Assembly (NCBI RefSeq): GCF_025215495.1
Contig: NZ_CP104302.1
Location: 558,001-622,000, forward strand
DNA length: 64,000 nt
Direction of reading: 5' to 3'
Origin: Mycolicibacterium brumae
Lineage (GTDB): Bacteria; Actinomycetota; Actinomycetes; Mycobacteriales; Mycobacteriaceae
The position numbers and the translations under genes are program-made. Below, in pieces: positions 46,467 to 55,406 of this stretch. Under the pieces are notes generated by a model. The model was not told the origin of the DNA. It worked only from the letters and a program-made list of their open reading frames with translations, and ran no database searches. Position 1 is the stretch's first letter; each line of letters opens with the position of its first letter.

Positions 46467-48164
46467 GTGACACTCAACCCGGGCACGGTGTTCGCCGGCT
46501 ACACCATTGAGCGGACGCTGGGCGCCGGCGGGATGGGAACCGTCTACCTGGCCCGACACCCCGACCTGCCGCGCAGCGAAGCGCTGAAGGTGCTGTCCAA
46601 GGAGCTCTCCGGCGATCCGGATTTCCGGGCTCGCTTCGTCCGCGAGGCCGATGTCGCTGCGGCGCTGGACCATCCGAACATCGTCTCGGTGCATCAGCGC
46701 GGCGAGTTCGACGGCCAATTGTGGATCGCGATGCAGTTCGTCGACGGGACAGACGCCGACGCCGCGGTGCGCGCCGGAACGATGACACCGGGCCGCGCGG
46801 TGCACGTCACCGGTGAGGTCGGCAAGGCGCTCGACTACGCGCACCAACGCGGCGTGCTGCACCGCGACGTCAAGCCCGGGAACTTCATGCTTTCCGGACA
46901 GCCGGGACCGGAAGAGCGAGTGTTGTTGGGGGACTTCGGTATTGCCCGCGCGCTCGGCGATGTCGGACTAACCGCCACCGGGTCGGTGATGGCCACCATC
47001 GCCTACGCCGCACCCGAGGTGCTGGCCGGCGGGACGGTGGATTCCCGGTCCGACATCTACTCGCTGGGTTGCTCCCTGTTTCAGATGCTCACCGGCCGTG
47101 CGCCGTTCACCTCGCCGAACGGAATCGCCGCGGTGATGGCCGCACACCTGCATGCCCCGCCCCCGACCGTCAGCGACCGGGTGCCGGGCATGTCGCAGCG
47201 GATGGACGCCGTCATCGCGACGGCGATGGCCAAGGACCCGGCGCAACGGTTCGCCACGGCGCGGGAGTTGGCTGCCGCCGCCGCCCACGCACTCGGAGCG
47301 GTCGGGGCCCCGGGAGCTCCGCTGGCCGAAACGGCCGAGTTCCCCGGCAACTCGGTGGCCACCGCGCCGGCCGCGAGCTGGCCACCGCCGTCAGCTCCGG
47401 GGGCTCCACCGCCCCCACCGCGGAAGAGCAACCGAGGTCGGTGGCTGGCAGTGGCCGGCGCCGTGCTGGCGGTTGTGTTGTTGGCCGTCGGACTGACCGT
47501 GGGTCTGCGATCGAATTCGGTCTCCCCGGAATCGGAATCGGAATCGACGCCGACGACCACGACGGAATCTGCCGCGCCAATAGTCGCGTCCCAGTTGGCG
47601 AATCTGCTGTTGGCGCCGGCGGAGGCGGCCGAGATCCTCGGCGCCCCGCAGCTGGTCGTGTCCGCCACGGTCAGCACACCGACGACCGATCCCGCTGCCG
47701 AACAGTTCTTCCACGAGTGTGGCGCGGTCTTCCTGCCCGGGCAGTACAGCGTCTACGCCGGCACCGGATGGAACTCCGCGCGAGTGCAATTGCTCAAGGA
47801 CACCGAGGTGCGAACCCTGTACATGCTCAACCAGGCTGTGGTGACCTACCGGACTCCGGCGGACGCGCAGCAGGCCGTCGACAACCAGAAGCCACAGTGG
47901 CAGGCCTGCCAAGGGCGCACCTTCGATTCGCAGCTGGCTGCCGACCAGCCGGTGCAGCACACCACCTTTGGCCCGTTGGTCGACGAGAACGGTGTGCTGT
48001 CCATGGTCACCACCAAGGACGACATCAACAACTGGCGTTGCCAGCGTGGTTTGAGCGCCCGAAACAATGTGGTGATCGACCTGCAGGCCTGCCGCGTCGA
48101 CCTGGTCGACCAGGGCCTGCTGGCGCTGAACGCGATCGCCGAGAAGATCGACGCCGCAGGCTAA
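46467..48164 (+). CDS. PknH-like transmembrane Ser/Thr protein kinase
   Basis: A 565-residue receptor kinase starting at GTG. The kinase domain spans about residues 12-275: glycine loop GAGGMGTVYLA (19-29), lysine K41, catalytic HRD-VKPGN (D134), DFGIA (D156) and APE (~183). A Pro-rich juxtamembrane stretch leads to one helix (about 326-347), then a Thr/Ser-rich linker and a PknH-C-type sensor domain (~385-565) with cysteines in HECGAVF, WQACQG, WRCQRGL and QACRVD, two expected disulfides. It starts 25 bases after the ArfC-like gene and is probably in the arf operon. It would sense an extracytoplasmic cue and phosphorylate cytoplasmic proteins. Confidence 0.9.
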   Translation: MTLNPGTVFAGYTIERTLGAGGMGTVYLARHPDLPRSEALKVLSKELSGDPDFRARFVREADVAAALDHPNIVSVHQRGEFDGQLWIAMQFVDGTDADAAVRAGTMTPGRAVHVTGEVGKALDYAHQRGVLHRDVKPGNFMLSGQPGPEERVLLGDFGIARALGDVGLTATGSVMATIAYAAPEVLAGGTVDSRSDIYSLGCSLFQMLTGRAPFTSPNGIAAVMAAHLHAPPPTVSDRVPGMSQRMDAVIATAMAKDPAQRFATARELAAAAAHALGAVGAPGAPLAETAEFPGNSVATAPAASWPPPSAPGAPPPPPRKSNRGRWLAVAGAVLAVVLLAVGLTVGLRSNSVSPESESESTPTTTTESAAPIVASQLANLLLAPAEAAEILGAPQLVVSATVSTPTTDPAAEQFFHECGAVFLPGQYSVYAGTGWNSARVQLLKDTEVRTLYMLNQAVVTYRTPADAQQAVDNQKPQWQACQGRTFDSQLAADQPVQHTTFGPLVDENGVLSMVTTKDDINNWRCQRGLSARNNVVIDLQACRVDLVDQGLLALNAIAEKIDAAG

Positions 48165-48346
48165 CTCAGCCGCCACCATCGCCGTCGGCGACGCGTCGCG
48201 GCCGCGCTGTGCGCGTCACGCTTGTGTCGGCACACCTGTCCGGCCGCGGCGATGGCCGCCGGATCGAACCCGTCGGGAACCGGGCCGCCGTCGACCAGCG
48301 CGCGCACCAGCGCCTCCTGCCGCTGCGCCAACGTGTTCCGCGTCAT
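48161..48346 (-). CDS. Small basic protein of a DUF692 cluster (SCO6045 C-terminal-like)
   Basis: A 61-residue protein: MTRNTLAQRQEALVRALVDGGPVPDGFDPAAIAAAGQVCRHKRDAHSA then an Arg-rich end (TRRRRRWWRLS). The pattern Q-EALV-ALV-GGPVP-GFD resembles the extra domain attached to, or encoded beside, DUF692 proteins such as SCO6045 in streptomycetes (from memory). One cysteine. Its ATG overlaps the DUF692 stop (ATGA), so it is translationally coupled. It may be the partner or recognition subunit of the DUF692 enzyme. It overlaps the convergent kinase's stop by 4 bases. Confidence 0.65.
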   Translation of the reverse strand: MTRNTLAQRQEALVRALVDGGPVPDGFDPAAIAAAGQVCRHKRDAHSAAATRRRRRWWRLS

Positions 48347-49281
48347 GACCACACCTCCCGCGCCTGCCCGGTGATCGGTGCGACGCGAGCCGCCGCGGCG
48401 ATCGCGTCCAGCTCGTCGAACAACTCCGCCGCCGGCGGATAGGCCCCGTCGCGTTCCAACATGAACGGGATGTCCGCACGCTCGCTCAGGTCGGCGACCA
48501 GATCCAGCACCTCCGGTGGCGCCGGGTCGGTGTGCGTGTCGTGGTAGAAATCGTCTCCTTGCGCGCCGCCCGCGACGTGGCTGTAGGCGACCCGTTCCAC
48601 CGGAAGCCGAGCCAGTTCGCGGTGCGGGTCACGGCCCCGATTGCGCGCGTTGGCATAGACATTCGCGACGTCGAGCACCAGCAGCGCACCGGTGCGCTCC
48701 ACCAGTTCGGTGAGAAACTCCGACTCGGTGAGGTCGGATTCGGGCCATTCCAGGAACGCCGCGATGTTCTCCACCGCCAGCGGAACCGGCAACTGATCGC
48801 GGGTGCGGCCGATGTTCGCCGCCAGCACGTCCAGGGCTTCGGTGGTGCGGGGGACCGGCAGCAGGTGCCCGGCCTCGACACCACCGGCCCGGACGAACGC
48901 GATGTGCTCGCTGACCAACGGCGATCCCAGCGCCGTCGCGCAGGCGGCGAGCCGCCGGACCCGCGCCGGGGCAACGGGTTCGACGCCGCCGAGAGACAGC
49001 GCGACCCCGTGCGGCACCACCGGAACACCGCGCGCGGCCAGTTCGGCCAATGCCGGGTCCGGTCGCGCACGGCGGAACTTCGGCGCCGGGCCTCTTCCTC
49101 GCTCGTTCCTTGCTCGTCGAACCCGGCGGAACCGCAGCGGCACCGACTCCGCGATCACCTCGCAGAACCCCGGCCGCAGATCGGCGATCACCCCGGCGAT
49201 CTCGCGCCGCCAGCCGATTCCGATATGCCCCAACCCGAGTTTGAGCCCAGGCCCGGGGACGGCGCGGCTGACGGCGCTCAT
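48343..49281 (-). CDS. DUF692 (MNIO) family iron-dependent oxidase
   Basis: A 312-residue TIM-barrel protein of the DUF692/MNIO family: GLGHIGIGWRREIAGVIAD, VVPHGVALSLGG, VSEHIAFV, VPLAVENIAAF, LLVLDVANVYANARN, VAYSHVAGGAQ and HDTHTDPAPPEVLDLV carry the His, Glu, Asp and Asn iron ligands. Characterised MNIO enzymes modify cysteine residues of peptides (e.g. methanobactin-type MbnB). No obvious cysteine-rich precursor is encoded next to it. Residues around 68-85 (VRRARNERGRGPAPKFRR) are an 18-codon insertion flanked by a 9-bp direct repeat. ATG 49281 is used; GTG 49290 is possible. Confidence 0.82.
   Translation of the reverse strand: MSAVSRAVPGPGLKLGLGHIGIGWRREIAGVIADLRPGFCEVIAESVPLRFRRVRRARNERGRGPAPKFRRARPDPALAELAARGVPVVPHGVALSLGGVEPVAPARVRRLAACATALGSPLVSEHIAFVRAGGVEAGHLLPVPRTTEALDVLAANIGRTRDQLPVPLAVENIAAFLEWPESDLTESEFLTELVERTGALLVLDVANVYANARNRGRDPHRELARLPVERVAYSHVAGGAQGDDFYHDTHTDPAPPEVLDLVADLSERADIPFMLERDGAYPPAAELFDELDAIAAAARVAPITGQAREVWS
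49070..49132. repeat. In-frame 54-bp insertion with 9-bp direct repeats inside the DUF692 gene
   Basis: CGGCGGAAC occurs at 49070-49078 and 49124-49132, exactly 54 bases apart. The DNA between carries, on the minus strand, AAGGAACGAGCGAGGAAGAG, like the gene-end repeats at 34.2 and 39.4 kb. Removing it leaves the usual spacing of the family. Confidence 0.7.
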
Positions 49282-49510
49282 CCGCCGCACCCGCCGCCGC
49301 CACCGCAGCGGTCACCACCGGGGCCACCTCGGAGCGCAGGCAGGCCAGCTCGGTGGCGGTGATCGGCTCCGCGACAACGGGCTTGCGCGGTGAGGCGATG
49401 ATCCGCCAGGCGATCCCGCAAACGATGCTGAGGACCACCGCGGCCAGCAATCCGTACGCCGTGCCGGACATTGCCTCTGAGATTTGATCGAACATGCTGT
49501 TGTTCGACAT
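49282..49510 (-). pseudogene. TIGR04222-like membrane protein fragment upstream of DUF692
   Basis: From ATG 49510, behind a perfect AGGAGGTGA ribosome-binding site, the frame encodes SNNSMFDQISEAMSGTAYG, one membrane helix (LLAAVVLSIVCGIAWRIIA) and the segment EPITATELACLRSEVAPVVTAAVAAAGA, which resembles the N-terminal motif of TIGR04222 proteins that accompany DUF692 genes. No stop codon follows: the frame formally runs through the whole overlapping DUF692 start region to 48629 as antisense-like nonsense. One inserted base would give the usual ATGA overlap with DUF692. So it is probably frameshifted or truncated near its end. The family link is tentative. Confidence 0.5.
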
Positions 49511-49679
49511 CACTTCACCTCCTGTGCGCTTCCCGGGTCCGAAATGGGTAAGACCATGTCTAGCAACGGATTTGGCAAATGGAAGTAAATAGTTGGACAG
49601 AGGCTGAGGGCCGGATAAGACCGTCAGTCGGCCGGTGTTTGCCGGCGGCCGACCTTTTCTCGCAGAACTACACTGCTCG

Positions 49680-51086
49680 TCATTCGGCCGCGGGATGCCC
49701 CGGCAGCCGCAGCACCAGCCGCGCCCCGCCCAGATCGCTCTGCTCCAGAGCCGCCTTGCCGCCGTGCAACTGGGCCTGCTGAGCGACCAGCGCCAAGCCC
49801 AGGCCGGATCCGGACACCGACGCCGTCGAGCCGCGGGTGAACCGCTCGAAAACCAGCTTGCGCTCTTCCTCGGGCAGCCCGGTGCCGTTGTCATCGACGG
49901 CGATCACCACGCCCTTGCGCGACGGGGTGGCCGACAACCGGATGTAGGTGGCGTTGCCGTGCTTGATCGCGTTGGCGATCGCATTGTCGACGGCCAGTCG
50001 CAGCCCGGCCGGCAGGCCCACGATCAGCACTGCGGGCGCCGGCTCCAGCGCCACCTCGACGCCGGGGAAGGTGCGCATCGCGTCGTGGGCGGCGCGGTCC
50101 AGCAGCTCGGTGAGGTCGACGGGCACATGGTCTTCGGCGGTCGACAATTCGCCCTGCGCCAGGCGTTCCAGCGCGCCGAGGGTCGCCTCGATGCGGGCCT
50201 GGGAGCGGATGAGGTCGCCGAGCACCTCCTTGCGCTGCGCCTCCGGCAGGTCCAGCGTCGCCAGCACCTCGAGGTTGGTGCGCATCGCCGTCAGCGGGGT
50301 GCGCAGCTCATGCGCGGACACCGCGGCGAAGTCGCGCGCCGACTCGAGCGCGGCGGCGGTGCGTTCCTGCTCGTCGCCGATCCGCGCCAGCATGCCCTCG
50401 ACCGCCTCGGCGATCTCGACGGCCTCCCAGACGCCGCGCACCTGCACCTCGTCCGGGTTGGATTGGGAGTTGATCGCGCGCGCCTGCTGGGCCAGCACCC
50501 GGAACGGGTTGATCATGATCAACCACATCACGCCGCCGACCAGGAACGTTCCCAGGATGACCGAGCCGCAGATGATCAGCACCCGGGTGTGTTGCTCGTC
50601 GATGCGACGCTGGGTGTCGGCCAGCGGCTCGCCGAGCGCGATCGAGGCCTGCCCGGCGGTGAAGGTCCGCACCCGATACGGCACCCCGTCGATGGTGGTG
50701 TCGGCGTAGCCGCTGGGCAGATCCGGCAGCACCACGTCGTGGGGCTGGGACACCGCCACCGGGCCGACCCGGATGGTGCGGACCATGCTGCCCTTGAGTT
50801 CGGGCTCATCGGCGTCGGCGTCCATCGCGGTGCGCAGCAGGGTGGTCACGTCGCCGAGGCTGCTCACCGAGTCCAGGCGACGGTCCAGCTGGCTGTACTG
50901 CTCATTGGTGATGCCGATCCACACCCACGCGCCGATCGTCAGCACCGTCGCGATCACCGACAGCGCCGCCCCGATGACGATGGTGCGCAGCGACAGCAGC
51001 GGCAGTTGCAGCGTCCGGAACCGGCGGCCCTGTTCGTCGGGCAGCGGGATCGCGCCGGTGCTGACGGTCTCGTCGTCGAAGGGCAC
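49680..51086 (-). CDS. prrB: Sensor histidine kinase PrrB
   Basis: A 468-residue kinase. The first membrane helix (LRTIVIGAALSVIATVLTIGAWVWIGI) begins near residue 33, then an extracytoplasmic domain of ~120 residues and a second helix (RVLIICGSVILGTFLVGGVMWLIMI), then HAMP (NPFRVLAQQARAINSQ). The H-box is FAAVSAHELRTPLTAMRTN, and the ATP-binding domain has NAIANAIKHGN, DDNGTGLPEEER and GSGLGLALV. It is autophosphorylated and transfers to PrrA. Its ATG overlaps the prrA stop by 1 base. This pair is essential in M. tuberculosis (Rv0902c-Rv0903c) and responds to intracellular growth and nitrogen limitation. Confidence 0.94.
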   Translation of the reverse strand: MPFDDETVSTGAIPLPDEQGRRFRTLQLPLLSLRTIVIGAALSVIATVLTIGAWVWIGITNEQYSQLDRRLDSVSSLGDVTTLLRTAMDADADEPELKGSMVRTIRVGPVAVSQPHDVVLPDLPSGYADTTIDGVPYRVRTFTAGQASIALGEPLADTQRRIDEQHTRVLIICGSVILGTFLVGGVMWLIMINPFRVLAQQARAINSQSNPDEVQVRGVWEAVEIAEAVEGMLARIGDEQERTAAALESARDFAAVSAHELRTPLTAMRTNLEVLATLDLPEAQRKEVLGDLIRSQARIEATLGALERLAQGELSTAEDHVPVDLTELLDRAAHDAMRTFPGVEVALEPAPAVLIVGLPAGLRLAVDNAIANAIKHGNATYIRLSATPSRKGVVIAVDDNGTGLPEEERKLVFERFTRGSTASVSGSGLGLALVAQQAQLHGGKAALEQSDLGGARLVLRLPGHPAAE

Positions 51087-51793
51087 TATTGGGTCCGCAG
51101 CACGAAGCCGACGCCGCGCACGGTGTGCAGCAGCCGGGGCGCGCCGTTGGCCTCCAGTTTGCGGCGCAGGTATCCGATGAAGACGTCGACGACATTGGTG
51201 TCGGCGGCGAAGTCATAGCCCCACACCAGCTCCAAAAGCTGTGCGCGGGACAGCACCGCGGTCTTGTGCTCGGCCAGCACGGCCAGCAGGTCGAACTCGC
51301 GTTTGGTGAGGTCGACGTCGACGCCGTTGACCCGGGCTCGCCGGCCCGGGATGTCGACCTCCAGCGGGCCCACGGCGATGGTCTCCGACGACGTCGACGC
51401 GGCGGTGCCGCGGCGGCGCAGCAGCGAGCGGACCCGGGCCACCAATTCGGCCAGCACGAACGGCTTGACCAGGTAGTCGTCGGCGCCCGCCTCCAGCCCG
51501 GCGACGCGGTCGTCGACCGAGCTGCGCGCCGACAGCACACAGACCGGGACGTCGTTGTCCATGGCGCGCAGCGCGGTCACCACGGACACCCCGTCGAGCA
51601 CCGGCATGTTGATGTCCAGGATGATCGCGTCCGGCCGGGTCTCGGTGGCGCTGCGCAGGGCCTCGGCCCCGTCGACGGCGGTGGACACTTCGAAGCCCGA
51701 CAGCCGCAGGCCGCGTTCCAGCGAGCTCAGCACGTCCGGGTCGTCGTCGACCACCAGCAACCGGGGATTGGATCCGTTGTCCATGGCTGTCAT
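51086..51793 (-). CDS. prrA: Response regulator PrrA
   Basis: A 235-residue OmpR/PhoB-type regulator. Receiver: [19 protein letters not shown], phosphoacceptor D60 in AIILDINMP, and DDYLVKPFV. The winged-helix output domain: [34 protein letters not shown] and [26 protein letters not shown]. It is closely like M. tuberculosis PrrA. ATG 51793 (MTAMDNG) is chosen by similarity; ATG 51784 is possible. Its stop overlaps the prrB start, so they are coupled. It controls transcription after phosphorylation by PrrB. Confidence 0.95.
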   Translation of the reverse strand: MTAMDNGSNPRLLVVDDDPDVLSSLERGLRLSGFEVSTAVDGAEALRSATETRPDAIILDINMPVLDGVSVVTALRAMDNDVPVCVLSARSSVDDRVAGLEAGADDYLVKPFVLAELVARVRSLLRRRGTAASTSSETIAVGPLEVDIPGRRARVNGVDVDLTKREFDLLAVLAEHKTAVLSRAQLLELVWGYDFAADTNVVDVFIGYLRRKLEANGAPRLLHTVRGVGFVLRTQ

Positions 51794-51849
51794 TTTGCCT
51801 GACCGGGTCGGCGAGGTGCGGATGCGCCGTGCCCGCGCCGCGTCACGCA

Positions 51850-52911
51850 TTACGCGATCCGGACACCGCGGGGCAGTTTCCTCGCGGGTGTGCGGAGCCG
51901 ACGGGCCGCGAACGCGAAGCCGCCGGCGCCCAGCGCCAGGTTCACCGCCAGGCCCCATTGCCAACTGCGGCCCAGGTAGGCGTCGTCGTGCTCGCTGCGG
52001 CTCGGTGCGAGATCTACGTTGCAACGCTGTCCGGTCAGGTACGGACCAGACCTGGCCTGGGACACCACCTCGGACAGCTCGCGGAGGAAGGTCGCGGAGT
52101 ATTGGGACGTGTGACCGGGCTCGTGCGGGCCGACGGCGTCCCCGACGATCACGAATGGGTTGGGCGCCAGCAGCCACCAGATCTGCTCGGTGTGGGTGAA
52201 GCGCCGGGATTTGGTGGTGTCCACGCATTCGCGTTCGGTCCGGGTGGACTCCCCGTCGGGGACCGGGATCACCTCGATCTCGATGGTGGGAATCACGTGA
52301 TCACGGTGTGTCAATGGTTGCAGCAGCCCGAACAGCGCGGGCAGGCCGAGCACCAGGAACAGCACCGCGAATTGGGCCAGCACCGCCGAGGTGGTCGGGC
52401 GCGACGCCAGTGCCGAACATCCCAGGCCGAGTGCGCAGAAGCAGCCCAGCAGCAGTGCCACGACGACCACGCCCAGCAGGCACCAGCCGACGCCTGCGGG
52501 AGCGGCGATGATGCCCCAGATCAGGTACGGCAGGCACAGCAGCGGCAGCACCATGCTCGCCGCCCAACTGCCCAGCAGCTTGCCGGTGGCCAGCTGGCAA
52601 TGGGTGATCGGGGTGGCCTGCACCAGCGCGAGGGTCGCGTCACGACGGTCGCCGCTGATCGACGCCGCCGACAGCGTCGGGGCGATGATGACGCCGAGGA
52701 ACAGCACCACGCAGATGGCCAGGGTGTACAGCCACCTCGACCACTCCTCGAACCGGTCGCCGTTGGCGAGGACCAGGTACAGCGACCCGAACACCGCCAG
52801 CGAGATCACCGCGAACAGCCCGGCCAGGCTGTAGCGCCACCCGGTGGCGCGCACCCGCCGGCGCAGTTCCAGGCCGGTGATCACCCCGACCGGCTGCCAC
52901 CAGCTGGTCAT
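51850..52911 (-). CDS. ABC-2 type transporter permease
   Basis: A 353-residue membrane protein with about six helices: [66 protein letters not shown] (a classic ABC-2 loop), [65 protein letters not shown] and a C-terminal helix. A large extracytoplasmic loop before the last helix holds ECVDTT and RCNVD. It forms the membrane channel for the ATPase encoded immediately upstream (adjacent, no gap). Substrate unknown. It is not part of the M. tuberculosis prrA-accD3 interval from memory. Confidence 0.86.
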   Translation of the reverse strand: MTSWWQPVGVITGLELRRRVRATGWRYSLAGLFAVISLAVFGSLYLVLANGDRFEEWSRWLYTLAICVVLFLGVIIAPTLSAASISGDRRDATLALVQATPITHCQLATGKLLGSWAASMVLPLLCLPYLIWGIIAAPAGVGWCLLGVVVVALLLGCFCALGLGCSALASRPTTSAVLAQFAVLFLVLGLPALFGLLQPLTHRDHVIPTIEIEVIPVPDGESTRTERECVDTTKSRRFTHTEQIWWLLAPNPFVIVGDAVGPHEPGHTSQYSATFLRELSEVVSQARSGPYLTGQRCNVDLAPSRSEHDDAYLGRSWQWGLAVNLALGAGGFAFAARRLRTPARKLPRGVRIA

Positions 52912-53751
52912 TCAGACCCGCTCCTCGATCGACGCCAGGTACAGCGCCTCCAGGTCGTTGCCAGCGCGGGCGAACTCGGCGACCAGCGTGCCGCCGGCGA
53001 TCAGCGTGGCCAGGTAGGCCGCGGCGCTGGCGTCGTCGGGGAAGCTGCGGACCTCCGCCGCTGCGCTGGGCTGGCCGGCCGGCCGGATCCGCCACAGGTT
53101 CCCGGTGGCGGCCAGCGGTTCGGTGGTGCGTCCGGCGGCCATCACCACCACGTCGTCGACCATCTCGGACAGCTCGGACAGGATGTGCGAGCTGACCAGA
53201 ACCGCGGCGCCGCCGTCGGCCAGCTCGCGCAACTGGTCGCGCAGGTCCAGCCGCGAGCGCGGATCCATCCCGGAGGCGGGTTCGTCGAGCAGCAACACCG
53301 CGGGCCGCTGGATCAGCGCGCGGGCGAAACTCAGCCGCTGTTTCTGCCCGCGGGACAACTCGTGGGCAGCTGTGTTGGCGAACTCGCGCAGATGCACCAG
53401 GTCCAGCAGTTCGGCCACCCGCTGCCGCGCGGTCGGCGTCGGCAGCTGGTGCAGCCGGGCGAACGCGGTCAGGATCTCCGCGGCGGTCAGGGTCTCCCAC
53501 ACCCCGATGGTGTCGGGCATCCAGCCCACCAGGCTGCGCAACCGCTGCGGCGCCAGGTCCCGGCCCTGGTAGCGGATAGCGCCCTGGTCGGGCGCCAGCA
53601 GCCCCGCGAGCATGAGCAACAGGGTGGTTTTGCCCGCGCCGTTCGGCCCGACCAGGCCGGTCACCCGGCCGGGCGTCAGCGTCAGATCCGCCTGTGCGAC
53701 GGCCACCTGGGAGCCGAACGCGCGGCGCAGCCCGGCGGCCTGAAACGTCAT
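52912..53751 (-). CDS. ABC-2 transporter ATP-binding protein
   Basis: A 279-residue ATPase: Walker A VGPNGAGKTTLLLML, Q-loop region GWMPDTIGVWETLTAAE, signature ELSRGQKQRLSFARAL, Walker B VLLLDEPASGMDPRSRL and H-loop VLVSSHILSEL. The C-terminal ~60 residues are a short regulatory extension. It partners the permease encoded directly downstream and together they would export an unknown substrate. It lies between accD3 and the permease on the minus strand, 66 bases from the accD3 end. Confidence 0.9.
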   Translation of the reverse strand: MTFQAAGLRRAFGSQVAVAQADLTLTPGRVTGLVGPNGAGKTTLLLMLAGLLAPDQGAIRYQGRDLAPQRLRSLVGWMPDTIGVWETLTAAEILTAFARLHQLPTPTARQRVAELLDLVHLREFANTAAHELSRGQKQRLSFARALIQRPAVLLLDEPASGMDPRSRLDLRDQLRELADGGAAVLVSSHILSELSEMVDDVVVMAAGRTTEPLAATGNLWRIRPAGQPSAAAEVRSFPDDASAAAYLATLIAGGTLVAEFARAGNDLEALYLASIEERV

Positions 53752-53817
53752 GGCGGTCAGCCTAAGTCCGGTTCGGACGGGCGCATGGCACTATTTTTCA
53801 CGGACTCCGGCGTCCCG

Positions 53818-55380
53818 CTACAGCCCGATCCGGCGGTACTTGGCCAGCCGGGCGGTCATCCGTCGCGACGACGGCTGGTCGCGGACCGCGGCGACCTCCG
53901 CGGCGATGGCCCCGGCCAGCCGGGCGATGAACGCCTCGGGTTCGGCGGCGGCGTCCGGGCACTCCGGCACCACCACGTCGACGATGCCGCTGCGCCGCAG
54001 CGCGATCGACGAGATGCCCTGGGCGTCGGCCAGTTCGGGCGCGTGCGCGGTGTCGCGGAACACGATCGCGCTCGCTCCTTCCGGCGGAAGCGGCGCCAGC
54101 CAGCCGTTGCGGGCGGCCAGCACCCGATCGGCGGGGACCATGGCCAGCGCCGGGCCGCCGGAGCCCTGGCCCATCAGCACCGACACCGTCGGCACATCGA
54201 GGGTGACCAGATCGGCCAGGCAGCGGGCAATCTCCCCGGCGAGCCCGCCCTCCTCGGCTTCCTGGGACAGCGCGGGCCCGGCGGTGTCGATGACCAGCAC
54301 CAGCGGCAACGCCAAACCGTCGGCGAGCGCCATGCCGCGACGGGCTTCGCGCAGCGCGGCCGGGCCCGTCATCGCCCCGGCCACCCGCCGCTGCCCCAGC
54401 AGCACCACCGGTTGACCGCCGAAACGGGCCAGCGCCAGCACCGTCGTGCCGGACTCGCCGCGCCCCGTCCCGGACAACAGCACCGACCCGTCGGCGCCGT
54501 CGCGCAGCAGGTCGTCGACCCCGGGACGGTCGGGACGACGGGAGGCGAGTACGGAGTCCCACGCGGGTGACGGAGTGAGCGCGGAGCTTGCGGAGCGCGG
54601 AGCGGAGGAGCCCGCGAAATCAGCACCCGCGGGCGACGGATCAACGGGCTCGTCGAACTCAGGGGGAGCGGAGGCGCCCGACGGCGGGGCCATCACCGTC
54701 AGCGTCCGGTCCAGTGCGACGCGCACCGCCGCGGGCGGCAGCACCGCGTCGATCACCCCGTGCGCGCACAGGTTCTCCGCGGTCTGCACCCCGGCCGGGA
54801 ACTCCCGGCCGTACAGCTGGGAGTAGACCCGCGGGCCCAGGAAACCGATCAGCGCGCCCGGCGCGGCGACGGTGACGTGGCCCAGCGAACCCCAGGAGGC
54901 GAACACCCCGCCGGTGGTCGGATGGCGCAGATACACCAGATACGGCAGGTGGGCCGCCTTGTGCGCGGTCACCGCCGCGGTGATCTTGACCATCTGCAGG
55001 AACGCGACCGTGCCCTCCTGCATCCGGGTGCCACCGGAGGCGGGGGAGGCCAGCAGCGGCAGACCGAGCTCGGTCGCGCGGGTGATGGCGTCGGTGATCC
55101 GCTCCGCGGCGGCCACCCCGATCGAGCCGGCCAGGAAATCGAACTCGCTGGCCAGCACCGCCACCGGCCGGCCGAACACCGTCCCGTACCCGGTCAGCAC
55201 GGACTCGTCGACCCCGGTCGCCGCGCGGGCGTCGGCCAACTCGCGGGCGTACTCCGGGCCCGCGGGCACCGGGTACGGCGCACCGTCCCAGCTGACGAAC
55301 GAACCCGGATCCAGCACCACGTCGAGCAGCTCCCGGGCGCTGATCCGGGTGGGCGTCGGCAAACCTGGCCGCAACGTCAT
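53818..55380 (-). CDS. accD3: Acyl-CoA carboxylase carboxyltransferase subunit AccD3
   Basis: A 520-residue biotin-dependent carboxyltransferase. The N-terminal half has [46 protein letters not shown] and [17 protein letters not shown]. The C-terminal half has [29 protein letters not shown] and [20 protein letters not shown] ~40-residue Ser/Ala/Pro-rich linker (about 235-275, [15 protein letters not shown]) separates the halves and looks longer than in Rv0904c. It would transfer CO2 from biotinylated AccA-type subunit to acetyl-CoA or another acyl-CoA. ATG 55380 is used; a TTG two codons upstream is unlikely. Confidence 0.9.
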   Translation of the reverse strand: MTLRPGLPTPTRISARELLDVVLDPGSFVSWDGAPYPVPAGPEYARELADARAATGVDESVLTGYGTVFGRPVAVLASEFDFLAGSIGVAAAERITDAITRATELGLPLLASPASGGTRMQEGTVAFLQMVKITAAVTAHKAAHLPYLVYLRHPTTGGVFASWGSLGHVTVAAPGALIGFLGPRVYSQLYGREFPAGVQTAENLCAHGVIDAVLPPAAVRVALDRTLTVMAPPSGASAPPEFDEPVDPSPAGADFAGSSAPRSASSALTPSPAWDSVLASRRPDRPGVDDLLRDGADGSVLLSGTGRGESGTTVLALARFGGQPVVLLGQRRVAGAMTGPAALREARRGMALADGLALPLVLVIDTAGPALSQEAEEGGLAGEIARCLADLVTLDVPTVSVLMGQGSGGPALAMVPADRVLAARNGWLAPLPPEGASAIVFRDTAHAPELADAQGISSIALRRSGIVDVVVPECPDAAAEPEAFIARLAGAIAAEVAAVRDQPSSRRMTARLAKYRRIGL

Positions 55381-55406
55381 ATCCAAAGGTTAGTTACGCT
55401 CCGCCC

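Noticed and set aside
48629..49290. Extension of the TIGR04222-like frame through the DUF692 gene
   Set aside because: Translation of this part is Arg/Gly-rich nonsense out of phase with the conserved DUF692 frame.
53818..55386. TTG start two codons upstream for accD3
   Set aside because: The ATG at 55380 gives the normal family N-terminus; TTG adds nothing.
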